A stretch of 57,969 nucleotides of DNA. Source: Linderina pennispora. Taxonomy: Eukaryota; Kickxellomycota; Kickxellomycetes; Kickxellales; Kickxellaceae. How positions within the stretch are numbered: the stretch's first letter is position 1; every line of letters begins with the position of its first letter. The stretch is taken from positions 1 to 57,969 of the forward strand of contig NW_024468298.1 in the NCBI RefSeq assembly GCF_002104995.1, read 5' to 3'. This document shows positions 19,829 to 30,370 of this stretch, piece after piece. A program made the translations under genes and the position numbers. Below the pieces are notes generated by a model. The model did no database searches, was not told where the DNA came from, and worked only from the letters and a program-made list of their open reading frames with translations.

Positions 19829-21317
19829 ACAAGACGCAGGGCTACGCCCTACATTGGCCGACTGTTACAGTTCCCTTCTTCTCTCCCGCCCTTGTTCTTT
19901 CCTCTCGCAGATTCCCTACCTCGCCCGCTCACAACGCCATCTTCATGGACACCGACTTTGCCGCAATGACTAATCCAGGCATAGAATACATTTGTTGCAT
20001 ATAGCCACGCCAAATAGACATCCCCATCCCTCTCCCCTTCCCCTACACAAATTTGCAGCTCATGTCCCCTGCCCCAACACAAATAGATTTATTTCAAAAA
20101 TGCAGGCCATCCCAAAAGAAAGGTTGAACCGCGGTGCTTGGGTTCCTAGAGCGTGGAAAGGAAATGCTAGAGATATGATTTATATGCGTACTTCCGTTTT
20201 AGGTGCCGATCATCTTGCAGCCCTGGTCACATTTCTGGCCATGGGTATTCTATTCTGGCTGGGAGAAAGAGGCAATCTTTTGTGGATGGGTGCATGTGGT
20301 GGTAGGACGAGTAGGAAAGGCTTAGACAAACCTCACTATATGCAGTGGCTGCCCCGTTCTTTGTTGGTGCTGGCATGCAAAGGAACGGAAACCTATGTCG
20401 ATATGCGCGGGCGTATCCGGCTTTCATTTTGTTGCAAGCATCCTGCAAACAATGTACTGTGATATTCAAAAGCCTCTCCACCCCCTATCCCGTGTCCGTC
20501 CCTGGCCATCACTGAAAACATAGCTCTGACGTGCTATAGTGCGGCAACGACAATGGTGTTCCAAGCCCTGTGCTGAATCTTCACGACAGCACTGATTTGT
20601 GCTGCTCGAACTCAATGCCTTATTCGTGGGCCCCTCCGTAGTGAGCAGCTGGTCTGCATGCTCCAAGACCAGCTAGGACAGATCATTCGCCCGCTGTCCT
20701 GAAATAGCGTTGGCAAGGGGATTGTCAGGAGGCTAACGTCGTGGATGTGCAACATCGAGGCAGTGTGAGGGAGCATAAACAAATTTCAGAGTGGCCCAGG
20801 TGCTGTGTTTTTTCTGGTGAGCCGGGTAAAATATCAGTCACTCTGCTCGCAGCTGCCTTGGTTTCAGGTCTGGTTTGAGGGGCTGGCAGCCTGGCGGTCT
20901 TGCCGGACTGTCCTTGCGCCCCCTGAAAAGGCGATTTCGGACTTGCCGAACCCCATTGCACTGCGTGGAGCATGGTCGGCAGGCGCTGCTTGGTCGCTCT
21001 GACAAAAAAAAGGCTCTCAGTCTGATGTCCAAAAAAAAAAGCTGTACAAAAGTTGATCTCATGGTGTTAGAAAAAAGCTGGCGCTGACTCCTTCCATCCC
21101 TTCTTAAAAGCCACCCCTCCCTCCCTGCCACTGCTGCTTTTCTTTTCTTTCCCCTTCGACACCCCCCTCTAATACCCATTCCCAACCCTCTATTCTATTC
21201 GCCTCCCTGCTGTATATTTAAACCGCCCCTTTTACACACTTTTTCTTTCCTGGAACCTGCTTCCCGGGACAAGCGCATTTCTCTTCTATTTAGACACATT
21301 TCTTATTGGCAGCAATC
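19829..21317. other. Non-coding stretch; right part is the zinc-transporter promoter
   Basis: No gene is supported at 19829-21000. From about 21090 to 21317 the sequence becomes strongly CT-rich, with a TATATTTAAA element at 21213-21222, about 100 bases before the ATG of the transporter. This is a typical promoter and leader layout. Confidence 0.5.
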
Positions 21318-23268
21318 ATGGTCAAGCTGTCGCGTTCGGCCAAGGTCGGCATCATGCTGTCGCTGAGCTCGGGCATGTTCTTCATCGAGCTCATCGTCGG
21401 AATCCTCGCTGGGTCAATTACGCTGGTGGCCGACTCGTTCCACATGCTAAACGACGTTCTTGGCATGGTTATCGCGCTGTGGGCTATCAAGGTAAGTCGT
21501 GAGGTTTGAGTTTACTGTCTCTATATTAGCCCAGAATAAGCAGACATTACGGCTCTTTTCAGTATTAGCCTGTGTTGCTGGGGAAATCTCTAAAACCAAG
21601 TCTCATGTGTAGCTGGCAAAGTCTGACAAGGCAACACCGAATAACACGTACGGGTGGCAGCGGGCGGAGATTCTGGGCGCACTAACAAATGGTGTTTTGC
21701 TACTCGGTCTGTGCCTCACCATCTACATCGACGCCATCCAGCGGTTCGTCCAGATTGAAGGCAAGTGACACTGAGAACGGCGTTGCCAACACAGCAGATC
21801 GTTTTTTCTTATCGCTAAACGCTCTTCCGTTTGGATTATTGTAGAGGTGCGCAATCCCAAGCTGGTCATGATTGTCGGCTGCATCGGGCTTACTTTCAAC
21901 ATCATGGGTCTAGCGCTGTTCCACGAGCACGGCCACGGCCACGGCCACAGCCACGGCCATGGTCATAGTCACTCGCACAGCCACAGCGATGAGGAGTCGC
22001 TGGTAGGCGAAGAGGACATTCTGATCACCAGTCCGCCGGCGTACGGCTCAATCGAGGCCACAGGACAGGCCGAGGGCGTAGGTGCTAGCACGCCGCAGCT
22101 GTCGCACATGTCCATTGACAACAAGTCCATCATTGGTATTCCCCACCCAGCGTACACACAGCAGGCGATCATCAAGTCTGCTAACCAGATCAAGAACGCT
22201 GAGATCGAGTCGCTTGCCGATGGCAGCGGGCATGCCGTTCCCGGAGCCTCTCAGGATGCGCGCCCGCATACACACAAGCACAACGAGAACCACGACCACA
22301 GCCATGACCACTCGCACGGAAAGAAGACCGGGCAGAACGATCATGATCACGACCCCTCGCAGGGTGGCGGCCATCTCAATATGCAGGGCGTGTGGGTGCA
22401 TGTGTTTGGCGACTGCATTACCAACATTGCGGTTATCATCAGTGGCCTGGTCATCTGGAAGGCGGAGGGCCACTGGCGCTACTACTTTGACCCGGCCATG
22501 TCAATTCTGATCAACACGCTCGTGGTGGCGGTGACGCTGCCTCTAGTCAAGAGCGCGTCGTTTATTCTGCTCAACGGCGTGCCCAACACCATCAACCTAG
22601 AAGACCTGCGCCATGACCTGCGCAAGATCCCAAACGTACTCAACATCCACGATCTGCACGTGTGGCAATTGTCTGACACAAAGTATGTGTCGTCAGTGCA
22701 TGTACTGATTGACCGACCGACCACGTACGAATGCATCCACAACAGCAACTCGTCAAGCGAAGTTGATATGGGCGAGAGCAATGCAGCCGGAAAGAGTCAC
22801 GACCATCACGACAAGAAAACTAAGAGTGCGCGTCTTGTCACACATCGTTCGTCGCGCGACCTGCTACGTAGCCCTGCCAACGTGGATATGGACTGCGTGT
22901 ACATGGAAGTAGCAGCACACGTCAAACAGGTTATGCACCGCTATGGTGTCCACTCAGCAACGATCCAGCCCGAGTTCGTCGTCGGCCAGTCGGTGTCAGT
23001 GGCAACAACCAAGGCGGCCAACAGCACCCATGAGGATACAAACGAGTTTGACGGTCGCGAAGGCTCTATTTTCAGCAGAGTTGCTATTATAGCGGAGGAC
23101 GAGGATGTTGCCGAGCCCACTGGCTCGGCGGGTAGAGTCAGACGGTCCTCCGCTACCATTGGCCCTTGCCTGCTATCGTGCCGCAACGGCGCGTGTCTAC
23201 CTGGCTCATGCTGCCCCGGAGAGACGCCCATCAAAGTTGTCCCTGGAAGCAGCCCACCGCAGGAATAG
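21318..23268 (+). CDS. ZRC1: Zinc/cation diffusion facilitator, ZRC1/COT1 type
   Basis: Three exons: 21318-21491, 21613-21760 and 21845-23268 (581 residues). Intron 1 is GTAAGT...GTGTAG. Intron 2 starts GCAAGT and ends TTGTAG, a GC-AG intron confirmed by the restored frame (VQIEEVRNPK). The protein is a vacuolar-type Zn2+/H+ antiporter of the CDF family. The two metal-site motifs are HMLND in helix 2 (ADSFHMLND) and HVFGD in helix 5. A His-rich loop follows helix 4 (many HGHGHSH units), with a second His cluster before helix 5. The C-terminal cytosolic domain has HDLHVWQLSDTKYVSSVHV. The last ~35 residues carry a Cys cluster (CLLSCRNGACLPGSCC) not typical of the family. Confidence 0.95.
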
Positions 23269-24119
23269 TTATTGTATAATCGCTTTTTATGGATGTGTGG
23301 AGTCGGGTATGCTAGACTTTTGGTGATTCATGGCCGACGCCGCAATAAATTGTGTCTACTAGACAAGATGGAGCTTTATGCAGCATGAGTAAAATACCTA
23401 GATATCGCCGTGTTCACTTGCTTACGCAGCAGATTAGTCTCAAGCAATCTGCTAAGATACCATATATCCAGGTACCACGGACCTACCTGTTTGGCAACCA
23501 TCAGACTTGATCAAGTATGTATCGCCCTTTTCATTGTCCTGCTTTTCCATACTCTGTGTGACCGGTCCAGCCATCAGACTGGATACGTTCTGCTCCACTT
23601 TTCTCACTTACTCGCAACCTCTGATATAGCTGGTTCTCAGTATTACCCACTCATATCCACGAGATATGCCTCAGACTCTATCACTGTCCGGGCTACCTTC
23701 GCCGGTGCTGAGTGGGATGCACTGAGCTTCACCTTGCTTCACTGAGACAGCTTTGCCAGCATTAAATGTAGGCGACAATCGCAATAAATGGGAACTAACC
23801 TATTCTACAAGTTGGAAATCACACTAGCTTCAACAGGGATACATAGGTTGTCGATGGAACAGGAACTATTGGACATATAACAAGCTGCTTATTTATGCCC
23901 AGGTCACTACATCGTCTTTGCCATTAACTACGTTATAAGGTCAGTACCAATGATGCCTCTGCTTATCATGGCCATCACCAATGCCAAAATCAACCACGTC
24001 CCACATTGTGATAGCCAAAACCAGTAGTAAATCATCTGCTGCGACCATGTTTGCCCAAGACAGAGCTTGCCGGTGGTACCAGATTACATGTGGCCTCATC
24101 GATTCTGACCCGCTTCCTA
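23269..24119. other. Intergenic to the left of the repeat island
   Basis: AT-richer than the neighbouring genes; no supported gene. A short palindromic-looking AGATATC/GATATGCC region is present but nothing definable. Confidence 0.4.
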
Positions 24120-24472
24120 GGCAACCCGAAATCTGCCGGCTATGAGCTAGTGGTGCGCAGCCGCTGTTGGAATCTCAAGATCCGGTTACTGTGGATTACA
24201 TGGCTTTTCATCCCATTGTTTCCTCTTTCCTCTTTTCTTCTCTCGTTAGCCTTCTTTACACCAATATAATACTTGGCTCTGTCGTTTTCTGTTGCTACCT
24301 AGTTCACGCTACCAGGATGTTCTTGGACCGATTCACCGCTGTTTCGAATATCTGTTCCAACTAAAGACGAAAATTACACGCATATCTACATATGGTATTT
24401 TTCGTTACTCATTTCTTGTTTCTTTTTCTCTTGCCCTACACCACCTACCGTGTGCTCTAGACCTACAACAGT
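24120..24472 (+). repeat. Dispersed repeat copy A (3' end of a retroelement-like sequence)
   Basis: This stretch matches the reverse complement of about 25875-26265 with substantial divergence. Shared blocks include the CTCAAGATCCG core at 24176-24187, CATCCC.TTGTTTCCTCTTTCC, and the closing ACACCACC.ACCGTG..CTCTAGAC. In translation both copies give a C-W-[ND]-L-K-I-R-L-L peptide. The last ~55 bases belong to the right inverted-repeat arm. The same terminal block is present in the left arm (1093-1151), but the sequence upstream of it is not. Confidence 0.6.
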
Positions 24473-25566
24473 AAGGAAACTGCTGAGACCTACGCCTACA
24501 CTAGCGTATGTTAAGCTATATAGCGCAGCCACTACACCCTTGTGTAGGCATTGTGGCGTGGATCTAGGAATTATGATGAAACATGCAGTACAATGTGTTC
24601 TCAATAGCTGCCTGCAGATCTTGTTCCAGTTCATTTGCATACAATACGTCGTTATTGAGTGAATTAGGAACCTAGACTATCCAGTTAGGAATGGACTGGA
24701 TTGGTGGACTCTTACGATTGTGATATGTATTTCAAACATGATATTCCTTTCGAGTACAAAGCCTATATAGTAAATGCAGATCCTAGGTACTACTTTCTAT
24801 CACTGAAGTATATCCCATGCTGTATTTCTGGGTTCTAGTGTTTACCATCCTAGTCGATATTTCATCTAAGACTTTCATATTCTAAGCAGCCAGCATCCCC
24901 ACAGCTCTGTATCCAGCAACAGGGGCTCCTAAATTGCTCTTCAGACGGTTGATTTATTTTGAGTGTCGGTGCCAGCCAAGTGTGGGTGGCGTAGCTAGGA
25001 ATTCTTCACTCGCAACGGGTACAGATAAGTAGTTCTTGCCCGCTCCTAGCGGCAGGGATCCTACTAGTTGTGGTACAACCCACTGCATGATTGTTGAGTA
25101 TGCCAGCGATATTGGATTCAGGAGATTTAATGCAGCAAAATGGTTCCCATCTTTGAATAAACACACTCTAGACGCTGCTACTATAGGCCAGTGGTCATTT
25201 GGGGTTCGCTTTGATTAATTGAACACATCAGGGGTAACAAAAAGAATCTGTAAACCTCATGCTAGCCGATGTGGTGATAATGCCAACTATAAGAGCTAGC
25301 ACAGCCCTTCAGAGTAGCATACAGACAGAGTCACTGAACAAACAGTGGCATGGGTTCAGCAAAAAGAAAGACAAGCGTGGACTGCCGGCGGATTGGGTGA
25401 GGGTGGCAAAAGCAAAAGTTCCGCAACGGGGAATCGAACCCCGGCCACGACGGTGAGAGCGTCGGATCCTAGCCACTGGACCATTGCGGATTTGAAGCGC
25501 TTTCTCGAGAGAATCATCGCTCAAGCCGTTGATTACTGCTAAATTAAAATATCCATAAACATATGG
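24417..25566. repeat. Right arm of the 1.15-kb inverted repeat
   Basis: Reverse complement of 1-1151, identical in every segment compared except one T/A homopolymer that is one base shorter here. Its inner end lies within dispersed repeat copy A. Its outer end cannot be fixed, because the partner is cut by the window edge at position 1. Carries the second tRNA-Glu gene. Confidence 0.95.
25419..25490 (-). tRNA. tRNA-Glu (anticodon CTC), second copy
   Basis: Exact reverse complement of the tRNA at 77-148: same 7-bp acceptor stem, CTC anticodon and TTCGATTCC T-loop. No intron and no encoded CCA. The two genes face away from the 23-kb unique segment between the arms. Confidence 0.95.
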
Positions 25567-25874
25567 GTAATCCTTCCATATCACTACTCTACCCTTTATC
25601 GTCATTTTCGGCGCTGTGAAGGCTGGGAATGCCCCTACAGACGCTCTCATCTATACCAATTTACGCAATGTCTTCATATCTACACGTATATACCATTTAG
25701 AACCTGTGGTTGGTGATCTGCATTCATGTCTGTTTCATGGTTTCGCTATCTCAAGCAGTACTGCAAACCGCTATATCACACATGTACACTTCCTGTTCAG
25801 AAATGTAAATACTACTTTTCTCCTACCATATCCTCGTTCAAGGCTGACAACTTTGTCAGCGGTTATATGCGTGC
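25567..25874. other. Sequence outside the right arm
   Basis: No gene is supported. This should show whether the repeat extends further, but its counterpart lies off the left edge of the window. Confidence 0.4.
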
Positions 25875-26265
25875 TGTAAGTCTAGAGTGCACGGTGGGTG
25901 GTGTGGGGCGAGGAAGGTAAAGGCACAAGGTGAAGGAACAAGGTAAATAACGAAAAAAAAAACCTGATATGTGAACGTGTGCATTTTTCGTGTAGCGCGG
26001 ATTCCGAATGAGCCGTAAAGCAGTGGTATCTCAGTCCAGAAACGCGCTAGTAGTGTGAGCGTGATATCAGCAGGTGCCAGAGTCAAAGATTATATTGATA
26101 TGTAAAGGCTGAAGAGAAAAGAAGAGAGAAAGGCGAGTGCAAAGGCTTTATGCCCTCCTTCGGGTGGCACAGCCAAAAAGGAAGTGAGAATAAAAGGAAA
26201 GAGGAAACAGCGGGATGAAAGCCCATGTAGCTCACAGTAATCGGATCTTGAGATCCCAGCACCCG
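25875..26265 (-). repeat. Dispersed repeat copy B
   Basis: Inverted and diverged relative of copy A (24120-24472). On the minus strand it runs from the CTCAAGATCCG core near 26250 down to the terminal block GTGCACTCTAGACTTACAGCA near 25875-25895. A and B therefore point toward each other, with the outer part of the right arm between them. Confidence 0.55.
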
Positions 26266-26625
26266 CTGACCAAGGCAAATGGTGAGGCACTGCCCAGATC
26301 CGATATCCCCAAGTACACGTACTTAGGCAGGTATTTAAATGGCAAGGCCATGCTCAACCAGAACCAGTGAGGCGCGCTTGTGTCGTGGGTGTTCAACATT
26401 GGCTGCAGTGGCGCCCAGTCCTCGACCCTGGCCAGACGCCTGAGCGCTGGCGAGAATCCAACCAAGGTTATTGCCAGCGAGCTGCCCAGGGGGAATAAGG
26501 CTGGTGGCAAGGTCTCGGAAGGGCTGATGCAGCGTCGCAATGCCGAGATCAAGCTTGCCATGGCCCCGTCAAACAAGCAGGCGTTTCCCAAGTGCATGCG
26601 AACAAAAAATAAAGTGGGTTCTAAA
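26245..26625 (+). pseudogene. Reverse-transcriptase-like scrap
   Basis: One plus-strand frame has strong G/C third-position bias and reads ANGEALPRSDIPKYTYLGRY, then LNGKAML, an in-frame stop, then SWVFNIGCSGAQSSTLARRL and a Lys/Ala-rich end. The 'G-x-x-x-P-x-x-x-x-x-KY-x-YLG' pattern resembles the thumb region of non-LTR retrotransposon reverse transcriptases. No YxDD motif or endonuclease is present, so at most it is a fragment. It overlaps the edge of repeat copy B. It could instead be a captured exon of a host gene. Confidence 0.3.
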
Positions 26626-27106
26626 TATGTCCTGTTCATTTCGGGTATTGAAAATCAATTACTTATCATACGCAGATGGGCACAGAGCGCAAGGCTCGCT
26701 CAGAATTGACCTTGAGTGTAGTCTCGCTTCTATGAAACATTCCAAGCGTATGAAATGACTACTGGCTAGAACACATCATAAAGCCCGCAGTTTCATGCTG
26801 ATATCTGTTCCATTACGCTTGTGCAGCAGGAAACCAGCTGCTATAGTGGCAGCACCTGCTTTCGGGCTAGACGCAGTGGCGCTGTGTGACATCGCGATGA
26901 TGACTCTCGCGCATTGGCATTTGAGGATATCCTATACCCATCGGAGAGATCTGACAAGCCATTTCCAACAGAGGCAGCCAGAGCTGATACCTAGGAGAAG
27001 CAGCAAGACCTGGCCCTGCCTCTCTTACTGATTCCCGAGAAATGATATAGCTCAAAAATAGGATAACAATTGACTAGTATTCAGACGATTTCAGGAAAAT
27101 GGTTAA
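26626..27106. other. Intergenic between the repeat island and MCM2
   Basis: No supported gene. It contains the 3' flank of MCM2 (minus strand) and no other recognisable element. Confidence 0.4.
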
Positions 27107-30039
27107 CTAAGCTGATGCCAGAGTCTTGGTAATGACACCCTTGGTGTTGTCAACAGAAAACATCTGCTGGGAAAACAGTGGGGACTGGTAGAACGACGAG
27201 CAGTCAGTGACACCAAAGGCGCTGGCCTGAGACTCAAACTCGGCCTTTGACAGCTCGACAGTCTCAGGCAAGACGCCGTTATACTTGAGTGTATAGAAGG
27301 TCAGGCGCTCCTGCACCAGCTTGCCCAGCAGATAGTACAGCAGCTCAAAGTGGTCGCGACGGGTATAGAGGTACTTGCTGAACTTGCGCCGCAGCGAGCG
27401 CATCACCGACAATTTCTGTGCTGTGATAAAGCCTTCGAGAGCCACGCGGATGGCGACCTCGATATCGTCGGCGCGTACATAGTCACGCAGATGCATGCGC
27501 GCATGTGCCTCAGCAAGACGCACCATGGCCTCGATGTGACGCACGGTGATGGGCACGCTTCCGGTAGCCAACGACTCACGCCGCAGCTCAGCGTACAGGT
27601 GCGCGATCTTGTCGGAGTACCGGTCCGACATGCGTGGCTCGATATTCTCACGTGCGTACATGATGTACTTGCGCAGCAGATCCTGAGGGATCACGTCCTG
27701 AACCAGATTCGCCTCATCGGCCATGACTTGGTCCTCGGTGGCAGTCTGGTTAAGCGGGTGAGAACGCGTGTGGCTCTGCACGACAAAGCGACCAAGCATC
27801 TCGTCCTTGACAGGGTCGACCTCATCACGGACGACGCAGAGGACATCAAAACGCGAGATAATCGGCTCAGTCAGCTCGACATTCTGTGAGAACGGCAGCG
27901 CAGGACGGTAGCGACCGCCAATTGGGTTAGCTGCAGCCAGCACCGAGCAGCGTGCCTGCAGGGTAGTGACAATACCAGCCTTGGAGATAGAGATGCTCTG
28001 CTGCTCCATGGCCTCGTGGATCGAGGTACGGTCGGCGTCATTCATCTTGTCAAACTCATCAATCAGGCATACACCACGGTCGGCTAGCACCAGCGCACCG
28101 CCTTCAAGCGTCCACTCGCGTGTGACAGGATCCTTGCGTACGCTGGCAGTGAGACCAACGGCACTGGCACCTTGGCCAGTGGTAAAGACCGCACGGTGAG
28201 CTGTGCCCTCGATGTACTTCAGGAACTGTGACTTGGCAGTACCTGGGTCGCCAAGCAGGAGAACGTTGATGTCGCCACGGGTGCGAAGCTTGCCGCCAAT
28301 GTCTTTGGGCACACCACCAAACAGCGACAGGGCCAGTGCAGTCTTGATGTGCTCGTGGCCGTAGATGGAGGGGGCAATGGATTTGATAATCCGCTTGCCG
28401 ACATTTTCGTCGCGGGCCAGGCTGCGGATTGCACGCTTGTCTTCCTCTGTCAGACGCACGGCAGCAAACTCGTCGGCGCGCTTCGACACGTGGTTAGCCT
28501 CGATGATGGTGCTGAATACCGGGAATCCTTGGCGCGTGTTGAGCGAGGCATCGAACGTGTGCGAGTAGACGCCAGTGACCTCAATCTCCTCTCCAGGCTT
28601 GGCACAATCGATGAGGTCCCAGAGTAAGATGACCTCGCGGTGGCGCGGCAGACGACCAGGTGGGACCGAACCCGGAGTCTCTTGTAGGGTCAGGCGCTGG
28701 TAGTTACGGTAGACCGTCTGCTCCGAATTGAGCGTGAACGGACCGCGGGACTGGCACGTGGCGCACATGTTGATCTTGATCTCGGTAGTTGCATCTTGGT
28801 AGAACGGGCCTAGCACAGCACCACACTTGCCACAGTTGAACTTCACATACTTCAGCTGGGGGAACACACCAGTGCGACGGCTCACCACGCCGCTGATGCG
28901 CACCAGGCAGTTGAGCTGCGACTGGCGTAGGTCGCGCAGCGAGCACGTCGTTGGCAGCTCAGCAATGCGCACATGGATCTCAGACCGGATTCGTGCGTAG
29001 TCCGGGAACATGGTCCGGACAGCATCCATGGCCACATCGTCCATGATGGCCAGGATTTCGCGCGGAGCATTGGCCAAAAAGTAGGCGATCAGCGGCCGCG
29101 ACTGGGCCAGGTGCGAGTACGTGACCTCGAGGCTCTCGGCGTTGGCAGCGCCCAGCTGTCGGATACGCTCACCATACACCGAAGCGCCCTTGTCGTCAAC
29201 GTACGACAGCAAGAAGTGGCGGAATTCGCGGGCAATCGTCTGGCGCGGGCCCGACTCGCTGACCCACGCGGCCACTGTGCGTCCCTTCATGTCCTTCAAG
29301 TCATCGAGCGTCAGCGCGCGCTCCTCGTCGCGCACCTCCATGGCCATATCAAGCAGGTGGGCATGCTTGCTCTCGAGTGCGCCTGCTCCGCGGCGCCGCG
29401 TACGCCCAAACCGCCGGGCGTCCTCCTCGTCCTCAAAGTCCTGCATGAATGCAAGCGGGATACGCGACTTGGGCTGGCCAACCCCCTCCTCAAAGTCACG
29501 CCGCCTCAGCCGTGCCTCGACGCGTGCCCTGGCCGCTGGGTCCATAGCCGCAAACTCGGTTTCGTCCAAAAGCTCCTCGTCATACTTGTCAAGCTCAGCG
29601 TTGTAGCGGTAGTCGCGCTCCATGCTTGGGCCGAATAGATCTTCTCCCTCCTCGTCTTCTTGCTCCAGTGCTAGCATTTCGCCCTCGTCGTGGATCTCTT
29701 CGTCTAGATCAACGTCGCCGAGCCGGTCAGGTAGGTCCCGCTCGAGCTCGTCTTCGTTATCATCCTCTTGTGTGAATCCGGGGAATGGCGAAAATGGTGG
29801 TGGGCTGGACGGTGGCAGTGCTGGGTCTTCAGCCATATGCACCGGCGAACTGGAACCAAATAACAAGCCTCCACCGGGCGTCTGCGGGTACGCCTCGCGG
29901 TCCTCGTCGTCCGAGACCGGGTCTGCCGGGCGCTTACGGTTCTGGTCGTTAGACTACGTGCAGGCGACTGATGTTGTTAGTAGAAGCCGGGGGAGTTGGT
30001 GCTGAATCTGCGGCAGACATCTGCATGCTGGCTTACCAT
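27107..30039 (-). CDS. MCM2: Replicative helicase subunit MCM2
   Basis: 949 residues. Exon 1 is only the ATG (30039-30037). An 83-nt intron (30036-29954) starts GTAAGC and has a perfect CTACTAAC branch site before CACGTAG. Exon 2 (29953-27107) opens SNDQNRKRPADPVSDDEDRE. MCM2 is one of six subunits of the MCM2-7 ring loaded at origins. Visible parts: an acidic N-terminus (Cdc7 target and histone-binding region in the family), a C4 zinc finger (CGKCGAVLGPF...CATCQSRGPF, about residues 373-400), Walker A GDPGTAKSQFLKY near 569, Walker B DEFDKMND near 632 and the arginine finger SRFD. The C-terminal winged-helix region is complete. The start relies on the splice; without it the first usable Met would be ~29 residues further in. 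Confidence 0.95.
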
Positions 30040-30370
30040 TTTGTTTGTGGTTTAAGGAGAGGGTAAATGCGCTAAATGAAGAATGTTAAAGTCGGGCCAA
30101 GCACGAAAAGACGGCTGCCGGCCAGAAAAACTCGGTGCCGATTTTATTGTCAACAAAGCCTACAAGTGATCACATCGCCAGGATTGGCGATTAAATCTAG
30201 CACGTCGCGTTCTTCTGCGGCGCAGCAGTGCAGACACCATAGCAGCGTGAAAGAGGAAGAGTGTTTACATTTGTCGACATGGGATAGAAGGAAATAAGGT
30301 GAAGCGAAATAAAAAGTAGGTGAGGTGGTATGGGTGCGTGGAGATGCGGGCGAGGAAAGCGATCGTGGGC
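30040..30370. promoter_or_regulatory. MCM2 promoter / 3' flank of the LIM-protein gene
   Basis: 331 bases in a head-to-tail arrangement. No clear TATA box. ACGCGT (the MluI cell-cycle box common upstream of MCM genes in ascomycetes) was not seen. Confidence 0.4.

Noticed and set aside
19992-20462. 156-codon ORF after the microprotein
   Set aside because: Codon third positions are unbiased and the peptide has no domain or signal; likely chance.
25309-25650. 113-codon minus-strand ORF crossing the right-arm tRNA
   Set aside because: It runs straight through the tRNA-Glu gene; the matching left-arm frame exists only because the repeat is duplicated.
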